From NCBI GenBank assembly GCA_035525375.1, contig DATLEI010000080.1, positions 1 through 64,000 on the forward strand: a stretch of 64,000 nt of DNA, read 5' to 3'. The notes beneath the pieces are model-generated. The model saw only the letters and a program-made list of their open reading frames with translations. It ran no database searches and was not told where the DNA came from. The translations under genes were made by a program, and so were the position numbers. Every line of letters starts with the position of its first letter. Within the stretch, counting starts at the first letter, position 1. Positions 34,247-46,141 of the stretch are shown in pieces. This stretch comes from JALZBN01 sp035525375. Its GTDB lineage: Bacteria > Actinomycetota > Acidimicrobiia > Acidimicrobiales > AC-14.

Positions 34247-34834
34247 ATGAGGTGGAGGATTTTCTCCCTAACTGCGGCACTGGCAATTGTCTCGGGAGCG
34301 ATGGCTCTGGCCGCGCCTGGCGCGTCTGCTCAGACCGGCTACCAAGGTCAGTGCAATGCCACAACCGGTTCCTCGAATGCGGGCAGTCACAACATCGGCG
34401 AGACGTTCACCGTCCAGCTTGCGCCCACGTGTGTCTGGACGCCCGGCTCGGCCGTGACAGTAAACGTGAACGGCGTCCCGATCCCCGGCAAGGTGGCGAA
34501 TGCCGCTGGGCTCGTCAGTGTGACCATCACCGTCGTCTCCGCGACCCAGCTCTCCGTTGACGACCCCGTGAGCGTCGCAAGTCAGTGCGGGAGCAACTCG
34601 GTCGTCGGTGTGGGCCAGTCGTCGGTTGCCGGTGGGGCCACAGTCACCCATTCGGCTGGGTTCACGGTGAACTGCGCCGCCTCAACGGCAAAGGCAACCA
34701 CCGGCACTGTCGCATTCACGGGGGCCAATGTTGCCAAGTGGTCGGCTGCCGCATTCGTGCTGCTTGCGGCCGGTTTCGCACTCGTGCTGGTCACCCGCCG
34801 GCGCAAGAGCCACGACACCGTAACTCCGGCCTAG
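34247..34834 (+). CDS. secreted surface protein with sortase-type C-terminal sorting signal
   Basis: 195 residues from the ATG at 34247, which has GGAAGGA about 8 bases upstream. Signal peptide ([23 protein letters not shown]), then a beta-rich domain with three or four Cys ([33 protein letters not shown]) that could make two disulfides. The C-terminus is [20 protein letters not shown] followed by a hydrophobic stretch and RRRKS, the layout of a sorting signal, with VAFTG resembling the LAxTG motif of class E sortases. Ligand and function are unknown. Confidence 0.75.
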   Translation: MRWRIFSLTAALAIVSGAMALAAPGASAQTGYQGQCNATTGSSNAGSHNIGETFTVQLAPTCVWTPGSAVTVNVNGVPIPGKVANAAGLVSVTITVVSATQLSVDDPVSVASQCGSNSVVGVGQSSVAGGATVTHSAGFTVNCAASTAKATTGTVAFTGANVAKWSAAAFVLLAAGFALVLVTRRRKSHDTVTPA

Positions 34835-34865
34835 CGGCAATCGCTCCGCTTCGGGGCGGCGCCAG

Positions 34866-34877
34866 TACACTTCGGGG
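34866..34877 (+). promoter_or_regulatory. predicted leaderless -10 element, TACACT-N6-ATC
   Basis: TACACT at 34866-34871 is 6 bases before ATC 34878, the codon at which homology to LMW phosphatases begins. Same geometry as the other leaderless candidates but with ATC in place of ATG/GTG. Confidence 0.4.
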
Positions 34878-37250
34878 ATCAATCTCCTAATTCTGTGCAC
34901 CGGCAACATCTGCCGTTCCCCTGTGGCCGAGGCCCTCTTGCGGCATCGGCTATCTGATTCCGGCGCGGATGTTCACGTCGCCTCCGCTGGCCTTCTGCGG
35001 GGGGGTCTCCCGGCCAGCGAGCACGGGATAGCAGTCCTGGCTGAGCGGGGATTCGATCTCTCGGAGCATCGCAGTCAGCCGGTGACGCCCCAGTTACTCG
35101 AAGGCGCCGACCTTGTGCTTGGCATGGCGCGCGAACACGTTCGGGAGGCTGTCGTACTCGTACCCCAGGCCTTCCCCCGCACGTTCACACTCAAGGAGCT
35201 CGTCCGGCGAGGTGAGGCTATTGGTCCTCGCGGTGAAGGCGAAACGGTGGAAATGTGGCTCGAGCGGGCGCATGCGGGACGGACATCCATTGACCTCATG
35301 GGCGCCTCGCCTGCCGATGACGTCGCGGACCCGATTGGCCATCCTCGCCCGATCTACGAGCGCATGGTGGCCGAACTTGACAACCTGACCGTCCGTCTCA
35401 GCGACCTCATCCATCTCGAGCCGGCGTCAGCGACGGAGTCGGAACCCGAAGTCATGGAAGAGGACGAGGTGGCTGAGGCAGGCGAGATCGACGAGGCGAC
35501 GCCGGAGGCGGCCAGCCTGAAGATCACCTTGGGGTCAGATCACGCCGGATTTGAACTCAAGGATGTTATTGCGGACCACCTGCGTAACGAGGGCTATCGG
35601 GTCAACGACCTCGGGGCATTCTCCGAACAATCGGTTGATTATCCCGACTTCGGCGCCCGCGTGGCCAGTTCCGTCGTCGATGGAGAGGCTGACCTCGGTA
35701 TCTGCGTGTGCGGTACCGGCATCGGGATAAGCATTGCAGCCAACAAGGTGCATGGTGCTCGCGCGGCTGTCGCCCACGACGTCACCTCGGCACAGATGGC
35801 GCGCCGGCACAACGACGCAAACGTGCTCTGCATCGGCGCGAGGTTGTTGGGCCCCCAGGTAGCGACCGACACCGTCGACGCGTTCGTAACCACCGAGTTC
35901 GAAGGTGGCCGCCACCAGAGGCGTATCGACCAAATCGGCGCGCTGGAAGGAGTCGGCGCGGGTACCACCGACCTCGCCGGCACGGCTGACGCCTCCGAGG
36001 CAGGCGAGTCGGGGTTCGATGACGTTCGGCTGTTCGGCATCATCGCCCGGGAGCTCGAGCGTCAGAACACGACGTTGCAGATGATCGCTTCGGAGAACTT
36101 CACCTCCCCGGCGGTGATGGCCGCCCAAGGCTCAGTGCTCACCAACAAGTACTCGGAGGGCTACCCCGGCCGTCGTTACTACGGCGGGAACCAGGTCGTT
36201 GACGAGGCCGAAAGGCTCGCTCAGGATCGGGTCAAGGAACTGTTCGGGGCCGAGCACGCCAATGTGCAGCCTCACTCCGGCGCCAACGCCAACATGGCCA
36301 CCTATCTGGGTTTGCTCCAGCCGGGCGACACCGTCCTCGGCATGCGGCTCGACCAGGGTGGTCACCTGACCCACGGCTCCCCGGTCAACTTCAGCGGCCG
36401 GCTCTATCGTTTCGTCGCCTACGGCGTGCGGGAGTCCGACGAGCGTCTTGACTACGACGCCATCCGAGATCTGGCTCGGCGTGAGCGCCCGAAGGCGATA
36501 ATCGCCGGCGCGACCGCGTACCCGCGAATCATCGATCCGAAGCCCCTGCGCGAGATCTGCGACGAGGTCGGAGCGCTGCTCATCTTTGATGCCGCTCATA
36601 TCGCCGGTCTCATTGCCGGTGGGGTGCATCCGAACCCGGTTCCGTATGCCGACGTCGTGACCTTTACGACCCACAAGACATTGCGGGGCCCCCGCGCCGG
36701 CTGCATCGTCTGCAAGGCCGAGCATGCGACAGCGATCGACAAAGCTGTCTTCCCTGGCCTCCAGGGCGGACCTTTGATGCATGTGATCGCGGCAAAGGCG
36801 GTGGCCTTTCGAGAGGCCGCTCAACCATCGTTCCGTGACTACGCCAGCCGCGTTGTCACCAACTCCCGCACATTGGCGAGAGGCCTGGCCCAGGAGGGCT
36901 TTCGACTCGTCTCCGGCGGCACCGACAACCATTTGATGCTCGTCGACCTCCGGCCGTTCGACGCGGAGCTCACTGGTAAGGAAGCGCAGGATGTGCTCGA
37001 CCGGGCCGGCATCACGCTCAACAAGAACCAGATCCCGGGTGACCCCCGCTCGCCGTTCGTCACCAGTGGGCTACGGATCGGCACGGCGGCAATGACGACG
37101 GCGGGGATGGGCGACGCCGAAATGACCGAGATCGCCCCGCTCATCGCGATCGCTCTGCGCCGTCGCTCCGACCCCGCTGCTTTGGCCGACGTGCGCCAGG
37201 CGGTCGAGACCCTGTGTTCGAAGTTCCAGCCCTATCCGGGTCATGGCTGA
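34878..37250 (+). CDS. glyA: triple fusion: LMW protein-tyrosine/arginine phosphatase - ribose-5-phosphate isomerase B - serine hydroxymethyltransferase
   Basis: One uninterrupted frame of about 790 residues. Residues 1-175: LMW phosphatase with the P-loop CTGNICRS (Cys7, Arg13) and general acid Asp151 in DDVADPIG. Residues about 176-213: acidic linker. Residues about 214-360: RpiB with [10 protein letters not shown] and catalytic Cys278 in [14 protein letters not shown]. Residues about 385-790: complete SHMT, with LIASEN-type [25 protein letters not shown] and PLP Lys600 in [11 protein letters not shown]. The first canonical start (GTG 34923) would delete the phosphatase P-loop; ATC 34878 restores it. 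These three genes are usually separate neighbours in actinobacteria. Confidence 0.85.
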   Translation: MNLLILCTGNICRSPVAEALLRHRLSDSGADVHVASAGLLRGGLPASEHGIAVLAERGFDLSEHRSQPVTPQLLEGADLVLGMAREHVREAVVLVPQAFPRTFTLKELVRRGEAIGPRGEGETVEMWLERAHAGRTSIDLMGASPADDVADPIGHPRPIYERMVAELDNLTVRLSDLIHLEPASATESEPEVMEEDEVAEAGEIDEATPEAASLKITLGSDHAGFELKDVIADHLRNEGYRVNDLGAFSEQSVDYPDFGARVASSVVDGEADLGICVCGTGIGISIAANKVHGARAAVAHDVTSAQMARRHNDANVLCIGARLLGPQVATDTVDAFVTTEFEGGRHQRRIDQIGALEGVGAGTTDLAGTADASEAGESGFDDVRLFGIIARELERQNTTLQMIASENFTSPAVMAAQGSVLTNKYSEGYPGRRYYGGNQVVDEAERLAQDRVKELFGAEHANVQPHSGANANMATYLGLLQPGDTVLGMRLDQGGHLTHGSPVNFSGRLYRFVAYGVRESDERLDYDAIRDLARRERPKAIIAGATAYPRIIDPKPLREICDEVGALLIFDAAHIAGLIAGGVHPNPVPYADVVTFTTHKTLRGPRAGCIVCKAEHATAIDKAVFPGLQGGPLMHVIAAKAVAFREAAQPSFRDYASRVVTNSRTLARGLAQEGFRLVSGGTDNHLMLVDLRPFDAELTGKEAQDVLDRAGITLNKNQIPGDPRSPFVTSGLRIGTAAMTTAGMGDAEMTEIAPLIAIALRRRSDPAALADVRQAVETLCSKFQPYPGHG

Positions 37251-37274
37251 GTGACCGACTCGGGGAGCTAGGTC

Positions 37275-38477
37275 ATGCTCGCCTACGGGATCATCTTCCT
37301 CGTGGCGGCTGCCGTTACATACCTCGTCACACCCGCAGCCTGGCGAATGGCTATCCGCTGGGGCGCCATCGCGCAGCCCGATGAACGGCGCGTACACACC
37401 CGCCCCACGCCAATGCTCGGGGGTGTGGCAATGCTCGCGGCCTTCATGGCCGCACTGGGCGTCGCTGCGCTACTACCGCAGTACAGGGCGATTTTCGTAT
37501 CGTCCTCGGAGCCCCTTGGCGTAGCCGTGGCAGCAATCGTGATTCTCGCTATTGGGGTTCTGGACGACATGCGGGAGGTATCCGCGCCGGCCAAAGTCGC
37601 CGGCCAGGTGCTCGCCGGGTCAATCCTGGCCATGTCGGGTGTAACGATCTTCTATTTCCGCGTCCCTTTCGCCGACTTCGTGGTCCTCTCGCCTGACATC
37701 GCGTTCCTCGTCACCGTTCTCTGGGTGGTCGGGATGGCGAATGCAGTCAACCTCATCGACGGTCTCGATGGTCTGGCCGCCGGTATCGTCGCCATCGCTG
37801 CCGCCGGCCTCTTCATCTATGCGACTCGGCTTTCCGACGTGGGTCTACTCGAGCCAGAGAACATGGCGCCTTTGCTCGTGGCCATCACGTGCGGACTCTG
37901 TGTTGGCTTCTTGCCGCACAACTTCCACCCGGCCAAGGTCTTCATGGGCGATGGCGGGTCGATGTTGCTCGGACTGCTCATGGCGGCCGCGACGATCTCG
38001 GTGGGCGGCCGCACGGCCGACCAGTTCAGCGGCCAGACCTACTTCTTCTTCGCCCCCCTGATAATTCCGTTCTTCATCCTCGGTGTGCCGATCATCGACA
38101 CGCTGTTCGCCATCGTTCGTCGCGCCGTCAAGCGATCCTCACTGTCGGAAGCAGACAAACAGCATCTCCACCATCGCTTGATGCGCCTCGGACACGGCCC
38201 TCGCCGGTCGGTGCTGATCTTGTGGGTCTGGACAGCGATGCTTTCTGGGATCGTCCTGGTGCCGACGTACACGAACAAGGGCAATGCGGTCGTGCCGTTT
38301 CTGGTAGCCGCGCTGGGCGTGCTGCTCTATACCTTCTTCCATCCGGGCATCCGCCAGCCGCTGCCCGTGCTCGAGGTCTTCGACCAAGAAGCCCCGCCGC
38401 CACCACCCGCAGTGAACGGTCGGGGAGAATCGCAGGCGAACGACAGGCATTTGCGGCAGAGGCGACCTGTCCCGTAG
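37275..38477 (+). CDS. undecaprenyl-phosphate GlcNAc-1-phosphate transferase-type (WecA/MraY superfamily)
   Basis: 400 residues with about 10-11 membrane helices. Family motifs: ERRVHTRPTPMLGGVAM near residue 36, NAVNLIDGLDGLAAG near 156, HNFHPAKVFMGDGGSMLLGL near 216 and the cytoplasmic HLHHRLMRLGHG near 296, the last typical of WecA/Rfe/TagO rather than MraY. It starts lipid-linked glycan synthesis, perhaps for arabinogalactan-like or other wall polymers. ATG with GGGGAG upstream. Position between glyA and the atp genes is conserved in actinobacteria. Confidence 0.92.
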   Translation: MLAYGIIFLVAAAVTYLVTPAAWRMAIRWGAIAQPDERRVHTRPTPMLGGVAMLAAFMAALGVAALLPQYRAIFVSSSEPLGVAVAAIVILAIGVLDDMREVSAPAKVAGQVLAGSILAMSGVTIFYFRVPFADFVVLSPDIAFLVTVLWVVGMANAVNLIDGLDGLAAGIVAIAAAGLFIYATRLSDVGLLEPENMAPLLVAITCGLCVGFLPHNFHPAKVFMGDGGSMLLGLLMAAATISVGGRTADQFSGQTYFFFAPLIIPFFILGVPIIDTLFAIVRRAVKRSSLSEADKQHLHHRLMRLGHGPRRSVLILWVWTAMLSGIVLVPTYTNKGNAVVPFLVAALGVLLYTFFHPGIRQPLPVLEVFDQEAPPPPPAVNGRGESQANDRHLRQRRPVP

Positions 38478-38535
38478 ATTGCGCGTCGATTCACAAAGTA
38501 TTCACGGCAGGATTGCAGTCACAGAAGGGCATTAG

Positions 38536-38879
38536 GTGGAGGTGCACGATAAGAGCGCGGAGGTACTCGGGAGCCGCGCCAGGAACCTGGTGGAGTACTT
38601 GGCGGTTCGTGACACCTACCGCGGATACGGCAACACGATGGCCCAAGCCTTTGAGCTCGTGATGCTGCCGTTTCTCTTCGGTCTGGCGGGGTGGGGCATC
38701 GACCACGCGCTCGGCGCCAGTCCCATCTTCATGCTGGCGCTCGGGTTGCTCGCTGTCGTGGGTGTGTTCGTCCGTGCCTGGTACCGCTATGACGACGACA
38801 TGCGGGCCCACGAAGCGTCCCTTCCCTACGCATCGACGCCGGCCGAGCCCCATCTGAGCGACCCGGTGGAGCCGCCGGC

Positions 38880-38883
<4 letters not shown>
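38536..38883 (+). CDS. AtpZ/AtpI-like small membrane protein
   Basis: 115 residues. Two hydrophobic segments (AFELVMLPFLFGLAGWGID and IFMLALGLLAVVGVFVRAW) as in AtpZ/AtpI-type proteins that precede F1Fo operons and help c-ring assembly or ion supply. Long charged N- and C-termini. GTG start with AGAAGG about 8 bases upstream. Its stop overlaps the next gene start by 4 bases (GTGA). Confidence 0.75.
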
Positions 38884-40371
<1,488 letters not shown>

Positions 40372-41091
40372 GTGACGATCGTGTCGCGGCGGAAATGCAG
40401 GTCGGTCGGCGCGGGGCTGCTCCTCGCCACCGTGGTTTTCCTCGGCTCCGCCACGGCGGCGCTCGCGCAGGAGGAGGAACCCTCAGCGCCGGAACCGGCC
40501 CCGGCCCACGTGAAGCAGACCGAGGTGAGCGAGTGCGTCGAGGAGGCAGTGAAGACGGGCAGCCAAGCCGAGGAATGTCTCAAGGCGCCCAACCCCATCT
40601 TGCCTGCGGCCAACGAGCTCATCTGGGGCTCCCTCACGTTCCTTGTGCTCTTCGTTCTGCTGGCCAAGAAGGGCTACCCGGCCATCAAGAAGGGCCTGGA
40701 AGCACGGGCCGACAAGATCCGCAACAGCCTCGACGAGGCTGAGCGCACCCGCCAGGAGGCCACGACAATTCTCGAGGAGTACAAGAAGCAGCTCGCGGAT
40801 GCCAAGAACGAGGCCGCGCGCATCATCGACGAGGCTCGCCAGGCTGCTGACAAGCTCCGTCAAGACCTCAAGCGTCAGGCCGAGACCGAAGTCACCGACA
40901 TCAAGGCTCGAGCCCAAGACGACATCGCGGCTCAGGTCGAGCGGGCAAAGTCCGACCTTCAGGAGAGGGTCTCGACGTTGTCGATCGAGTTGGCCGAGAA
41001 GGTCGTCGAGAAGAACCTCGATCGTGAGACCAACCTGGCGCTCGTCGAGAGCTTCATCCGCCAGACCGGCACAGGGCCGTCCGCCAACTGA
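40372..41091 (+). CDS. atpF: F1Fo ATP synthase subunit b with N-terminal signal-like extension
   Basis: 239 residues, longer than the usual 160-180. The core is standard: membrane helix (LIWGSLTFLVLFVLLAKKGY, about residues 83-102) and a long charged coiled coil to the end. In front lies an extra segment: a signal-peptide-like helix (VGAGLLLATVVFLGSATAALA) and about 50 residues with Cys55 and Cys69 that would be extracytoplasmic. GTG start directly after atpE. Confidence 0.93.
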   Translation: MTIVSRRKCRSVGAGLLLATVVFLGSATAALAQEEEPSAPEPAPAHVKQTEVSECVEEAVKTGSQAEECLKAPNPILPAANELIWGSLTFLVLFVLLAKKGYPAIKKGLEARADKIRNSLDEAERTRQEATTILEEYKKQLADAKNEAARIIDEARQAADKLRQDLKRQAETEVTDIKARAQDDIAAQVERAKSDLQERVSTLSIELAEKVVEKNLDRETNLALVESFIRQTGTGPSAN

Positions 41092-41624
41092 TGGATGTCA
41101 GCGAGCGCAGTCGGGCATACGCCAGCGCAGTCTTTGAGGTGGCGCGCGCCGAGGGCGTACTCGACAAGGTCGAAGACGAGCTGTTCCGGTTCGCCCGGGT
41201 TCTCGAGGGCAACGACGAGCTGCGCTCGGCCCTCACCGACCAGGCCCTGCCGGCAGAGCGGCGTGACGCGATCGTCGAGGATCTACTCGGCAATCGGGCG
41301 CTGCCTCTGACTGTCGCCGTGGTTTCGTTCGTGGTTGCCGCCGGCCGGGCACGCGAGCTGCCAGACATCATCGGTGAGTTCGTCGAGCGCGCCGCCGCAT
41401 CGCGCCAGCGAGCCGTCGCCGAGGTTCGTTCCTTTGCACCGCTCGATGAGGACCAGCTCACCCGGCTGGCGCAGGCCCTTTCCTCGAACCTCGGCAAGCA
41501 GGTCGAGGTCAAGGTCATCGTCGACAAGTCCGTGCTCGGTGGGGTCATGGCAAAGGTCGGCGACACAGTCATCGACGGCACCGTCCGCCACCGTCTCGAT
41601 CAACTGAAGGAAGCCTTCAAATGA
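41091..41624 (+). CDS. atpH: F1Fo ATP synthase subunit delta
   Basis: 177 residues, normal length. Stator subunit linking b to the alpha crown. N-terminal six-helix bundle begins [19 protein letters not shown]; the C-terminal domain has the conserved [26 protein letters not shown] (given in parts: [16 protein letters not shown]). Not fused to subunit b, unlike mycobacteria. ATG shares a base with the atpF stop; ends by ATGA overlap with atpA. Confidence 0.96.
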   Translation: MDVSERSRAYASAVFEVARAEGVLDKVEDELFRFARVLEGNDELRSALTDQALPAERRDAIVEDLLGNRALPLTVAVVSFVVAAGRARELPDIIGEFVERAAASRQRAVAEVRSFAPLDEDQLTRLAQALSSNLGKQVEVKVIVDKSVLGGVMAKVGDTVIDGTVRHRLDQLKEAFK

Positions 41625-43270
41625 CAGATGTCGCCTTCAATCTGGAACCCGACGAAATCGCTGACGTCCTGCGCCGGCACCTCTCCGACTTCAAGCCCAG
41701 CCTGGAGAAGCAGCGCATCGGCCGTATCATCGAGGTCGGCGACGGCATCGCGCGCATCGCCGGACTCCCGACGACGGCAGTCAACGAATTGCTCGAGTTC
41801 GAGGGCGGCACGCTCGGTCTGGCCCTCAACCTCGACGAGGAGTCGATCGGCGCGGTCGTGCTTGGCAATGTGGACGAGATCGAGGAGGGCCAGTCGGCCA
41901 CGGCCACAGGCAACATTCTCTCGGTACCTGTCGGTGATGGGCTTCTCGGTCGGGTCGTGAACCCTCTGGGCCAGCCGCTCGACGGCAAGGGCCCGGTGAG
42001 TTCGACCGAGAGTCGCCGCCTCGAGGTGCAGGCCCCTGGCATCGTGTCGCGCCAGCCGGTGAAGGAGCCGTTGCAGACCGGCATCAAGTCGATCGACGCC
42101 ATGACGCCAATCGGTCGGGGCCAGCGTGAGCTGATCATCGGCGACCGCAAGACGGGCAAGACCGCGGTGGCCGTTGACACGATCATCAATCAAAAGGGCC
42201 AGGGGGTGAAGTGCATCTACGTCGCCATCGGCCAGAAGAACTCAACCGTCGCCGAAGTGGTCGCGACCCTCGAAGATTACGGGGCCATGGACTACACGGT
42301 CGTTGTCGACGCGCCGTCGTCCGACCCCGCGCCATTCAAGTATCTGGCCCCCTATGCGGGTTCAGCGATGGGCCAGCACTGGATGGACAAGGGTGACGCC
42401 GCCCTCATTGTCTACGACGACCTCTCAAAGCAGGCCGAGGCCTACCGTCAGCTGTCGTTGTTGCTTCGCCGCCCGCCCGGTCGCGAGGCATACCCCGGCG
42501 ACGTCTTCTATCTCCACAGCCGGCTGCTCGAGCGCTCGGCCAAGCTGTCCGACGAGCTCGGCGGTGGCTCCATGACGGCCCTGCCAATCATCGAAACCAA
42601 AGAAGGCGACGTGTCGGCGTATATCCCCACGAACGTGATCTCGATCACCGACGGGCAGATCTACCTCCAGACCGACCTGTTCCGCTCCGGCGTGCGTCCT
42701 GCGGTCGACGTGGGAATCTCCGTTTCCCGGGTGGGAGGTAACGCCCAGATCAAGGCCATGAAGACGGTGGCCGGCACGCTGAAGCTCGACCTGGCTCAGT
42801 TCCGCGAGCTCGAAGCGTTCGCCACGTTCGGCTCCGAGCTCGACAAGCTTTCGCAGAACCAGCTCGATCGCGGCTACAAGCTCACTGAGTTGCTGAAGCA
42901 GCCGCAGCGTTCCCCGATGCCGGTGGAGGAGCAGGTGGTATCAATCTTCGCCGGCACCAAGGGTTTCATCGACGATATCGATCGGCGCGACGTGCGCCGG
43001 TTCGAGGCTGAGCTGCTGGAGGAGTTTCGGGGCCGCCACAGCGACATGCTCGAAGAGATCCGTTCCAGCGGGAAACTCCCCGACGAGGAGAAGCTTGGCG
43101 CGGCCATCGACTCGTTCAAGGAGCGGTTCCAGCCGTCCGAAACCGCGGAGTCAAAGAAGGCGGACGAAGACGCAAAGAGTGACGACTCAGCGAAGTCGAA
43201 GAAGGCTGACGCTGAGACCAAGAGCGACGACACGACCGAGTTGAAGACTGACGAAGAGGCCAAGGTCTAG
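41621..43270 (+). CDS. atpA: F1Fo ATP synthase subunit alpha with charged C-terminal tail
   Basis: 549 residues. Walker A is [13 protein letters not shown] near residue 173; the nucleotide and interface region reads [25 protein letters not shown], and the signature [18 protein letters not shown] is intact. The last about 45 residues, after FKERFQPSE, are an extra tail of Lys, Asp, Ser, Glu and Ala (repeats of [11 protein letters not shown] type). Such a tail is absent from most alpha subunits. Overlaps atpH by 4 bases. Confidence 0.97.
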   Translation: MTDVAFNLEPDEIADVLRRHLSDFKPSLEKQRIGRIIEVGDGIARIAGLPTTAVNELLEFEGGTLGLALNLDEESIGAVVLGNVDEIEEGQSATATGNILSVPVGDGLLGRVVNPLGQPLDGKGPVSSTESRRLEVQAPGIVSRQPVKEPLQTGIKSIDAMTPIGRGQRELIIGDRKTGKTAVAVDTIINQKGQGVKCIYVAIGQKNSTVAEVVATLEDYGAMDYTVVVDAPSSDPAPFKYLAPYAGSAMGQHWMDKGDAALIVYDDLSKQAEAYRQLSLLLRRPPGREAYPGDVFYLHSRLLERSAKLSDELGGGSMTALPIIETKEGDVSAYIPTNVISITDGQIYLQTDLFRSGVRPAVDVGISVSRVGGNAQIKAMKTVAGTLKLDLAQFRELEAFATFGSELDKLSQNQLDRGYKLTELLKQPQRSPMPVEEQVVSIFAGTKGFIDDIDRRDVRRFEAELLEEFRGRHSDMLEEIRSSGKLPDEEKLGAAIDSFKERFQPSETAESKKADEDAKSDDSAKSKKADAETKSDDTTELKTDEEAKV

Positions 43271-43273
43271 AGC

Positions 43274-44158
43274 GTGGCGTCCGGGCAGGAACGCATTCTG
43301 CGGCGCAGAATCCGCAGCGTGCAGTCCACGAAGAAGATCACCCGGGCCATGGAGCTGATCGCGGCCAGCCGTATCGTGAAGGCCCAGCAGCGGGTCGCCG
43401 CCGCTCGTCCCTATTCAGAGCAGATCACCGAGGTCATCCGCCAGCTGGCGGCGTCCGGCGCGGTGCTCGATCACCCGTTGCTCCAGGAGCGCACCCCCGT
43501 GCACAGTGTTGGTTACATCGTCATCAGCGCCGACCGGGGGCTTGCCGGCGCGTACAACTCGTCCGTTTTGCGCACTGCAGAGCGTGCCGTCCAAGCGAGC
43601 CAAGGCGACGGTAAGGACTACTCCCTGTCGCTGGCGGGCCGGAAGGCGCTCGGGTACTTCCGCTACCGCGGGTACAAGCTCGACGACTCCGCCACCGGGT
43701 TCAGCGAGCAGCCGACCTACGAGGACGCGCAAAAGGTCGCGCAGCCGATCATGCAGCGCTACCAGGATGAAGAGGTCGACCAAGTGGAGCTCGTCTACAC
43801 CAGGTTCCTCTCGGTTGGGTCGCAGCGAGTGGTGACAAGCCGGCTCCTTCCTCTGGAGAAAGAGGCCATTCAAGATCTGGCGTCCGGCGGGCCCACCGCG
43901 GATTACGAGTTCGAGCCGGAGCCCAGCGGCATTCTCGACCGGCTTCTCCCTCGTTATGTCGAGGGCAGGGTCTACGCGGCCATGCTGGACGCGGCGGCCA
44001 GTGAACAGGCGGCGCGCCAGCGAGCCATGAAGTCCGCCACAGACAACGCAGAAGACCTCATCAAGAACCTCGCCACGGTGGCCAACAAGGTCCGCCAGGC
44101 GGGGATCACAACCGAGATCATGGAAGTGGTCGGGGGCGCCGAAGCCCTTCGCCAGTAG
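43274..44158 (+). CDS. atpG: F1Fo ATP synthase subunit gamma
   Basis: 294 residues, normal. Central rotor shaft. N-terminal helix has RRRIRSVQSTKKITRAMELIA; the C-terminal helix has RAMKSATDNAEDLIKNLATV with KVRQAGITTEIMEVVGGAEA at the end. The Rossmann middle has VISADRGLAGAYNSSVLR. GTG start 3 bases after atpA. Confidence 0.97.
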   Translation: MASGQERILRRRIRSVQSTKKITRAMELIAASRIVKAQQRVAAARPYSEQITEVIRQLAASGAVLDHPLLQERTPVHSVGYIVISADRGLAGAYNSSVLRTAERAVQASQGDGKDYSLSLAGRKALGYFRYRGYKLDDSATGFSEQPTYEDAQKVAQPIMQRYQDEEVDQVELVYTRFLSVGSQRVVTSRLLPLEKEAIQDLASGGPTADYEFEPEPSGILDRLLPRYVEGRVYAAMLDAAASEQAARQRAMKSATDNAEDLIKNLATVANKVRQAGITTEIMEVVGGAEALRQ

Positions 44159-44185
44159 AGGACGCCATGTCCTCAGCGAGCATAG

Positions 44186-45741
<1,556 letters not shown>

Positions 45742-45742
<1 letters not shown>

Positions 45743-45984
45743 TGGCTCTACACGTGGAGCTCGTCTCGCCCGAGCGCATTGTCTACTCGGGTGAAGCCGA
45801 GATGGTTGTGTGCCGTACTGTCGAAGGTGGCGAGATCGCGTTCTTGACAGGCCACGCGCCGTTCCTCGGCGCGCTCGAGGACGGTACCGTGCGGGTCAAG
45901 AAGGCTGGCGGCGGCGAGGAGTCGGCCGAAGTCAAGGACGGCTTCGTCCACGTCCGCGACGACCAGGTCATCATCCTCGCCTAA
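45742..45984 (+). CDS. atpC: F1Fo ATP synthase subunit epsilon, short form
   Basis: 80 residues, comprising only the N-terminal beta-sandwich (LVSPERIVYSGEAEMVV, EIAFLTGHAPFLGAL, VKDGFVHVRDDQVIILA). The two C-terminal helices that inhibit ATP hydrolysis in most bacteria are absent; the frame ends cleanly with TAA and no homologous continuation is evident in other frames downstream. It keeps the surface needed to bind gamma and the c-ring. Confidence 0.93.
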
Positions 45985-46033
45985 CCGCGCGCCTCCGGCG
46001 GGCACCCTCGCGCCCGGCGGCCGGGTCCTGTCT

Positions 46034-46094
46034 GGCAAGGGGTCCCTCCCAAAGCTCCGCTATAACGCTCCGCTTTGGGACCCTCACCCTTGCC
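46034..46094 (+). terminator. long hairpin ending the ATP synthase operon
   Basis: GGCAAGGG at 46034 pairs with CCCTTGCC ending at 46094, and the inner TCCCAAAGC pairs with GCTTTGGGA, with a loop around 46056-46071. No U-run follows, so it may act as a Rho-assisted terminator or mRNA stabiliser. The surrounding gap 45985-46141 holds nothing else recognisable. Confidence 0.55.
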
Positions 46095-46141
46095 GGCCAC
46101 CCGTCCGCCTCCCCCCGCTCCTTTCGGCGCATCATTTAGTC

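Noticed and set aside
45985..46141. Possible small gene or RNA after atpC
   Set aside because: The long hairpin explains the structure; no frame with a start, ribosome-binding site and plausible composition was found.
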